In this document: positions 56,766 through 64,000 of the stretch, piece by piece | How the letters are laid out: each line of letters starts with the position of its first letter | Position numbering within the stretch: position 1 is the stretch's first letter | Assembly (NCBI GenBank): GCA_025331565.1 | Contig: JAFREQ010000003.1 | Coordinates: forward strand, 10,967,001 to 11,031,000 | Direction: 5' to 3' | From: Holacanthus passer | Lineage: Eukaryota; Chordata; Actinopteri; Pomacanthidae | Length of the DNA: 64,000 bases | Notes under the pieces: generated by a model | Databases searched by the model: none | Told to the model about the DNA's origin: nothing | The model's input: only the letters and a program-made list of their open reading frames with translations | Made by a program: the position numbers and the translations under genes

Positions 56766-56952
56766 TCAATACACAAAGCGATAGTTAAATCAATTATTGA
56801 AAAAAAGTATATAGCATAAAGCACCTTTTGAAAGCTCATTATTTCAGACACATTTGAAAAGCTTGTAAAGATCAAGTGAGAAGCTGAGAGGATGAAGTGA
56901 GCCTTGGGAGAGTGAGGCAGCGAGAGGGAGAGAGAGAGACGGTGTATGCTAT

Positions 56953-56955
<3 letters not shown>

Positions 56956-56991
<36 letters not shown>
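56956..56991. repeat. (GT)n ending in GCGCGC
   Basis: GT units pass into GCGCGC, giving 36 bp of alternating purine-pyrimidine like the tract at 385-424. Confidence 0.96.
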
Positions 56992-57809
56992 TCAGGCTCT
57001 CAGCATGTATCTACTCCTGCGGTCCTGTATGTGGTGACAGGCTGACATCAGAGTAAAAGCCCCCTGAAGTCGTGTTGAACAGATGTCTCTCTGCTCTCCC
57101 AGTTTCCCTGGTGGTGTGATGTGTAGACCTGGCACTCTGAAATGTGTCTCTCTCTTTTCTTTGTCTCGCTTTCCCTCAGTCTTTCCAAGTTAATCTACTA
57201 TTTAATTATTAAATGTCACTGTTCTTTCTCCAGTCAACATACTTTTCAGACTCCCTTCCCTCCTTCCCTTTCTTCATTTGATCTCTTTTTACTCTTCGCC
57301 ATTCAGCCGGAGTTTTCCCTCGGCTTTGTTGGACATCTCACTTTCAGATCAGCCTTTGTTCGGTAAACAGGCCAGGTGAAATGGACTCCTGGTGAAGTGC
57401 CCTTGGTGTTCTTACCTTGTGTACTTTCTTTTAGTACTTCCTTTTGTGTGTGTGTGTCTATCCAGTTTGTGTGCATCCGCACTTTTTTCTACAAGGCAAT
57501 GTTCCAAGCCCTGTGACGTGAGTCCCGTCTCTGAGAAAGCAGGCAATCTGGGCCTTGGCTTTCCTCCAGAACTGCTTTCATTTCCATTCAGTGGTGGGAT
57601 GAACTCACGGGCGCACACATGTGCACACATGTACACGCACTCTCGCAGATGCGCACATGTAAACACACTGAATCACTGATAATTACAGACACACTGAAGA
57701 GTGTTCAGACGGGGTCAGCAGCCAGCTTTCTTTGCCTTAGTAAGACTTTTCTCTTTTTGGCCCTTGTCTTCTGGAATTGCACATTTTCTTGCTCTCTCTT
57801 ATATATGTG

Positions 57810-57836
57810 CACACACACACATACACACACACACAA
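57810..57836. repeat. (CA)n with one ATA break
   Basis: Two CA runs separated by CATACA, 27 bp. Confidence 0.88.
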
Positions 57837-60744
57837 ACCGCTGTTGTTATGGTAGGAAGGCATGATGCAACAGCAGAGCCATCCCTCCGTATGTCCCCTG
57901 GGAGAAATGGGGGTTGGGGGGGTTGCAGAAAAGAGAGCGACATATCAGGCAACAACAAAAACAAGGGGAGACTGAGTGGGAAGGAAGAGTGATTGACTGA
58001 AGAGAGGGAATAGGGGACAAAGTGAAAATGACGGAGGGACTCGCATTAGAGGGGGGAAAGGAAGAGAGAGAGAAAGAGAGAGATTGGGATTTCAGCAGCT
58101 AATAGAAATTCCCATGTTGCCTTATCGGGATTCAACGGCGGCTTGGGTAATGAGCTAGCTGCCGCTGACGCATTGATTTAGCCAGAAGAGTTGCTCAAAT
58201 TATCCCACTCCTCGAGAGAGATGTCAACAGCTCCACCAATGGCTGCCGGGTTAGTTATCAACGCATCCTACCACCACGACACCTCCCTCAACTCAGCATG
58301 TCGTCCATTCTTCTACATAGCAGCCTTTCTCCGCCTCCATCCCGCCTCCTTCCGTCTCCCCTCCCACTCGCATGTCCCATCTCCCGAAATGTATTAACTT
58401 GTTATGCTCTGAACAAGCAAGATTCTCTAGTGGAGACAGTTAGTGAGCCGCTCCAGTTGGAGGTCTTAGCAAATACATGCTTGACTGGAAGAAGTAATAG
58501 TGAATAGTGGAATTGCAGATAAAAATATCAATGAAAAAAAAAAATCTGCCTTTTATTGCGCAAGGCCCAGCATGAAAATATAAAAGCAAATCAAAAGTGT
58601 ATCTGGGTGGGAAACCAGCTCTGAGCAAAAAAAAAATTAGTCATATCCCTTTCAAGATAATATGCAAATGAGTGTGTATGACTGTGTGCTATCATGCTCT
58701 GCAGAATGTGCGTTTAACATGGATTATGCTTAGATGTAAAAATAGAGAACACGGGAAAATATTCCAAATCAGATGAGTCATGTTCACTCACCTCAGCATT
58801 TGTACTGGTGTCTCTGAAAATAGGTAAAAATAAGAGTGTGTAAATACGTAGATACACAAGAGAGCTTTCTTGCGAGATTGTTCATACTGTACACAGTTTT
58901 GCTGATGGCATAAAAAACTTGGACTGAATTAATCCAGCTACTCATCATGTCAGTAGCCGTTTTGATCCAAAAGGAGAATGAACACAGTTACAGTCAGGAG
59001 CTGGACAGAAACTGTGTGTGATATTAGGTTTTACTCTTCTTGTGGAGATAGTTGTAGTAACAGAGAATGGTGAAAACCTTATATGCTGTACTGCAAGGCA
59101 TTTCTCTCACGCAGACAAATGCACACATCTTCTTCATCGTTCCCCTGCCTTCAGGTGCTTCTGATTGGACCATACACTAATGGTGAAGCTTTGACACTTT
59201 GACCTTTCTCCTGTTCTACGCTAGTAGAGAATAAAAGGCTGTACAAAGACATAGGAAGGAGGAGGAAAAGCTGGGAGAGGAAGCCAATTGCCAGTAATTT
59301 TGAAAGGTTGTGTGTGTGTGTGTGTCAATGTCACACACCAGGAGGTAGGCCTCCTACCTCGAACACACACACATACTCTCCCCCTATAGATGTACTCGAT
59401 CCACACACGGTGGTACGTATAGGAACAACCTTGTGCATATTGACCATAATAGTAGGGTGTGCTCACCTTGGATAATGCTTCCTGCTGTTATTTTCTTTTT
59501 TACATTTATTAAAGGGTTGAATGTCAAAAAGTTTTGTAAAGCCAATTCTAGGTTAAAGTCTTTTTTATTGAACATAAGTTAAAGGGTACCTCAGTTTGTC
59601 CTTTTTTCATCTTTGTTTGTCCTTTAGCTGTGTGAACTGACGTTTGTACCCCTGAGTGAGTGCCTCTTGCCGTCCCTGTTAAAATATCATTGCAGGACTC
59701 ATTTTCAGTCCATGCGCTCAAGCTGTCATCTCCCCTGCCTGCCCCAAAGTGGGAACGCAGCACCCTCATTGCCAATTAAACTCCAATCAACAAACGAAGA
59801 TGGAGTGAGACGTCGAATTACATCCAATATCCTCTCCCATACTCAAGCCTGTCTTTGCCAGCCTCAAATTAGCTTACAAATTAAGGCTCTGAAGATGGGC
59901 GAAGTCGAGTTGCCAGATAACAACCAAATAACATCCTGCCGGCGTCTTGATGTGTCGTTCCAACTTGGATCCAGCTTCCTGCCTTCTCTTGATGTGCTCC
60001 GAGAGTTTAGTTGAGTTTTTCCTGGTTGAGCTTCGACCATCCATTTCAATGTCCATTCAGAAGCGAGTTATTTAGACGGGTTGATGAGAACTCATCTAGT
60101 CTGTTCCGGCTTGATCCATGTTTGGTAATGAAGATGTTGCATAGACAACCCAAACATTGTTAATTAATGAAATAACTCAAGCTGAATTATAGATGAGGAA
60201 GGTTTGATTAATTGCTTCTTAGAATCAGATTTCCTCCCCACGTCTCTTTTCTAGCCCACACAATTGGCCTCTCTGCATGACTTGTACGCCAGAAATTGCG
60301 TTTTTTTTGTTGTTGCACACGCTCGTGTTGGCGTGCACGCGTGCAGCCGTGCACGTGTGTGAAAAATACAGAGAGAGCTCACTGCCACTACCAGCGTGTC
60401 TTTCTATGGTTCGAGCTAGGTTTTGTAATATTATCCAGTCCGATGTTTAATAATTCATACTCTTATATTGGGGGTTATCTAACACATGACAGGCAGACAG
60501 TCTGCAGCTCTTTGAGTGGTGTCTGGGGGCTCCTCTCACTGTGAAGCCTATCAGAGAGTCATCACCAAGGCACCAATCCTTAGCTCATCATTTCGCCTCT
60601 TTATTTGACTCCATCTCCCTGGAGGAGTGTGTGAGTACATGTTTAGCATGCACACACATATGTTTGAAAAGTGACACACATATACACACTGTTAACATCA
60701 TTTTCTGTGGACATTCTGTCTGTTTGTATGTATATACTGTAGAT

Positions 60745-60746
<2 letters not shown>

Positions 60747-60780
<34 letters not shown>
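60747..60780. repeat. (GT)17 microsatellite
   Basis: An uninterrupted 34-bp GT array followed by GCACGTG. Confidence 0.97.
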
Positions 60781-60782
<2 letters not shown>

Positions 60783-60821
60783 ACGTGTTTGTCCCGTCTG
60801 CTGCGGTTGCTGCATCGGGCC

Positions 60822-60925
60822 TGGTGTGGCTAATTAAAAGAAGCCTGCTTGCATTATTCATGAGGCTGTAATTATACATTCCTTTTGCTGATCCCCAGTC
60901 AGAGGCATTAAAAATAGATCTGAGT
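60822..60925. promoter_or_regulatory. Enhancer-like candidate: homeodomain, octamer-like and MEF2 sites
   Basis: About 100 bp contain CTAATTAA (60829-60836, homeodomain core), GCATTATTCATGAG (an octamer/POU-like phrase), CTGTAATTATAC (second homeodomain core) and TTAAAAATAG (60908-60917, a perfect MEF2 consensus). The density of developmental transcription-factor sites in repeat-free sequence is typical of conserved vertebrate enhancers. Conservation itself cannot be judged from one sequence. Confidence 0.3.
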
Positions 60926-63900
60926 CTCCGTGCTCCGCCCTCCTAGGCCCCACTTTCTCTCCGTATTTTGACTACGTCTCTCCCAGCATCTCTCTATTTA
61001 TCTATCCTTATCAGTATTTCTTCTATCTCTCATTGTCGCAACTTTCTTTTTTAAATTTGTTCTTTCCATCCCTCCTCTCATCTCTCCCATATCTGTCCGC
61101 CGTGTCTTCATTCATGTTTGCTCTGATGTTCCCGTTTGGGATTCGGGCAGAACATTCCTCTGACAGCGTCACTCTCGCTCGGCTCTTCGGCCTGAACTCC
61201 AGTCACATCAGGCCAGAATTTAGAGTGGAATATTTCGAATCTGCGACGACGTCTCGGCAGAGAGATTCAGAAGAGAAGAGATATCACTGCCTCTGATCAA
61301 CTTAATGGGGAGACTCTCTCCTCACAAGAGACAATATCTCTGCCCAAAAAGTTCTCTCAGACTTTTTTTATTTGTTTAAGCCACAAAATCTGCAGGAGAA
61401 TTCAATCTTTCATACTCAAACTTAAGATGGCTTCATGCAGATAAACTAGAATGTGGATATCTGGCATAAAAGAGAATATTTGATATACGGACCATATGTT
61501 TCCAGCAAGTTCCCAGCATCCAGGAACTTTTTGCGCAGTCAAACATATGATAGCCTAAACTTTCAGAGCTATTTTCTGCTGTGCAATCACGTGTTAGTTA
61601 CCTCTGGCAATGAGACTTGTTTGCCTGACTGGCAGAAAAGAGTGTGTGAAGCTTTCGTCTTCCACCATGCAGGTGATGAGATTCTGAGGATGCGTTCGTG
61701 CATACATTTACATCCTGATGAGGCCGATGCTGAAAGGGGAGGGGATTCTGTAAGATCTGCCAATCACAGCGCTCGTTAGATGACTAAGTGGATCGCTCAG
61801 GAGTCGCTGCCTTTGGGCGACGCTCTCGATCGTTCTCATTCTTGTTTCAGAATGTGAAAACTTCATCGCCCTGTGCCATATTTCACTCTCACACTCACTT
61901 TCACTTTGGGTCGGTTGCGGCTATATTATGTAAATGCAGTCATGTATATGGAATTGACTTCTCACAGGCGTGTACCCCCTCTCCATATAACCCAAACACC
62001 CAAAAGCAAACATACACAATGAAATACAGTACATACACATATAAACACACACAGGGAGCAGATACTAGCTGCTGTATAGAATATTTAAGTAGCAGGAGAA
62101 ATGTCACTGTGGAAGCAGTATCTTAAATATGTGTGTGGGTGTACAGTATGGATTTATGAAAATGTTAAAGTTTTATCAGTGACAGAGATAGTCAAAGGTA
62201 AATGGTGACCAGACACATTTTGTCCTTAATCTTATACATTGGGTATTATTAAAAACAGTTTGAAAAGCTGGTATCTAATTCTGAGACCTGTGCACCGGGT
62301 CAATGCTACTGCAAGTAAATGGCTTTCAGCTGTTATCATGCAGAGATTGAGTTTCCTGTTTCCTGAGAATTGATCATATCTAATGGTGTAAATCTATATT
62401 ATTTGGGAGTTATAATGAGTGCATTCTCCATCACTTCACAGAATCACTGTTAGAATACAAGACCGTGTTAATGAAGTGAGAGATTCAAGCTCTTTTGAGC
62501 AAGGCATCTAATTCCCACCATGCCCTCGAAAGAAGAAAATAACTCCAGTTTATGTTGTCTGAAAAGTGCCGTTATTATGGTATTTACCAAGAGATTCTTG
62601 TTTTGTGTCGAGAGTTAACTTATAAGGGAGCTGTTGAGCAAATGTCTCATTTCACGCAGGCCAAATAAACAGTTTTCTGTATGCATGCGTCAGTGTGCCT
62701 CCCTCCTCACTCCAGCACTCCAGGGCTAAACTGCTCTTCCTGCTTTTGAAGCTGTTCTGTTGGTCTGGGCCTCTGTTGTTACTGATGTTGTTGCTGTTGC
62801 TTTGGCTGGAAGGGTTTAGAGGGTTGCAGGGGAATTCAGGCCGGGTAGGCTCACGTCACGGCTGACTGAAAATGCAAGAAAAAAAAAAAAAGAGCGAAGG
62901 AGGAGGTGGAGGAATGGAGGAGATGCAGAGATTTAGTGAATGAAGAGGGAGGAAAAGAAGTGGTGAGAGAGAGACCGTCAAAGTGCGTTCATTGAGTAGC
63001 GAGCGAGCATCGATCATCGACACGCCGCCTCCCTCCCGCACCGTATGACTCAACAGCTTTCTGCGGGTGTATTCCCTCTCTTTCTTTCTGGATATATCAG
63101 AGGATTAATAGAGAGAATGGGAGATAAGTGAGTCAGAAAACACTGATGGGTAGCGAAAGAATGAAGGTAAAATTTGTGCCGAAACTGAGAAACAAGGGAA
63201 AGAGGAAAGACAAGTGCATGGGGTGGCTGGATGACAAAATGGAAGGAAAGACAGCGGGAAGTAATTGTAAACTGAGAAATAGTCGACAAAAGATTTTGTG
63301 GCAAGGATCCACGACAGTCCTGGGCTTCTTATACAGTAAATACGGTTAAGTATTAGTGGTTAGTATGTTAGTGATGGAGTCAGGCCAAACATTAAGCTGA
63401 ATCAGCAAACCAGCATCCAAAATATTGCATGATGGAAAAAGACAAAGAGTTAGAAGTTCAATACATTTCTCTTCTGTAATTGCACAAGTACTATATGAAG
63501 GCATGAATTTATCATAACTATTTGTGGCACTTTGTCACCACCGATACATACAACCTATACTCAAAGAATGTACTGTCTAGCTGCAAGGAAAATTTCTATT
63601 CTAGTCACCACCCAGATATATGTTTGTCATGGAAAGTCTGCATTCAGTGCCGTGATGTATGTAGAGCTAGCAACACCAAAGAGATGTGTGTTTGTGTATC
63701 TTCAGTACACAGAGCTGCGGTGGTGGATGATATGTTTTCAACTCCTGCCCTTTGCACTGGTGGAGGGGATTCCCACGCCCTGCTGCAGTGGCTTTCCACA
63801 TAGCCAGAAGAAGCTGGAGGAATAAGCCCTTGTAACACATTGTGCTTCCTTTCAAACACTGATCCCAGGGCAGAGCTGCAGCCCCCACGTAGAGCATTCA

Positions 63901-64000
63901 GGGTTAGAGAGCAGAAGTGGGAAGCAGCTCACAGATCTGTGCCTAAGGGCAACGAGCTTCTCAGAGCCAGTGCCTCGGGGAGAGAAAGCTAAGCCAGCAT
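60926..64000. other. Non-coding DNA, nothing gene-like
   Basis: The stretch begins with pyrimidine-rich DNA (60940-61120). The frame at 61453-61779 (108 codons) is the least repetitive in the window but has no domain or homology I can recognise and no splice signals. 62874-62955 is purine-rich with an A run. The last 700 bp, including two overlapping plus frames at 63522-63825, show nothing recognisable. A gene starting or ending beyond the edge cannot be excluded. Confidence 0.65.

Larger units (their letters stand above)
56766..60819. other. Non-coding DNA with arrays and a purine-rich tract
   Basis: 57960-58085 is purine-rich. 57605-57665 is CA-rich with ACATGTGCACACATGT palindromes. 58530-58640 has A-runs. 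59309-59325 is a short TG array. 59660-60010 is a complex stretch with a 115-codon plus frame that I do not recognise. TGCACGCGTGCA at 60334-60345 is a perfect 12-bp palindrome. No gene is supported. Confidence 0.65.

Noticed and set aside
61453..61779. 108-codon plus frame of mixed composition
   Set aside because: Least repetitive frame, but no recognisable domain, no acceptor or donor at its edges, and its length is expected by chance in 64 kb.

Overview
The window looks like about 64 kb of non-coding chromosomal DNA from a ray-finned (teleost) fish, probably a spiny-rayed percomorph. The evidence is direct. It carries more than 50 dinucleotide arrays, mostly (CA/GT)n. Its AT-moderate sequence is CpG-poor. 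It contains degraded copies of interspersed repeats I recognise as teleost families: a Tc1-like transposon remnant, hAT-type elements, an L2-type LINE 3' end with the 'gctatataaat' tail, and two repeat families common in percomorph introns and intergenic DNA. There is no bacterial gene organisation, no operon, no CRISPR array and no convincing protein-coding gene. The open frames present are short, are often built of HTHTHT, CVCVCV or ERERER translations of microsatellites, and match no protein I know. The stretch is best read as a long intron or a gene desert; the sequence alone does not say which.

Layout. 0-5 kb: TG/CA and CT arrays in pyrimidine-rich DNA. 5.3-5.7 kb: a possible small transposon relic. 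7.4-7.8 kb: the most promoter-like segment, with an HSE-like site, a consensus CRE, a consensus AP-1 site and a TATA box in order, followed by a possible first exon. 8-13 kb: more arrays and a LINE tail at 12.55 kb. 13.8 kb: a partial hAT-like element. 17.4-17.8 kb: a polypurine tract and a 45-bp TG array. 19.5-19.9 kb: a percomorph repeat. 20-25 kb: the densest CA-array cluster, with an internally deleted Tc1-like element at 22.1-22.5 kb lying against a second repeat. 26 kb: a purine/G-rich tract. 37.0-37.3 kb: a 300-bp CpG-rich patch. 41.5-42.1 kb: strong acceptor-like sites and a TG/CA inverted pair. 44.1 kb: a minus-strand 33-nt microexon-like cassette. 48.4 kb: a 5S-rRNA-like segment. 49.6-50.6 kb: a LINE fragment split by a complete 582-bp hAT element with a perfect 8-bp target duplication. 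52.88 kb: a juxtaposed 3'/5' splice site that could be a recursive splice site. 56.5-56.8 kb: another percomorph repeat. 60.8 kb: a homeobox/MEF2-rich segment that resembles a conserved enhancer.

I found no new multi-gene system. The items most worth checking are the CRE/AP-1/TATA unit at 7.4 kb, the 33-nt microexon candidate at 44.1 kb (minus strand), the recursive-splice candidate at 52.88 kb, the nested hAT-in-LINE insertion, and the 5S-like segment. All functional readings are inferences from motifs, because no alignment, expression or database search was possible.
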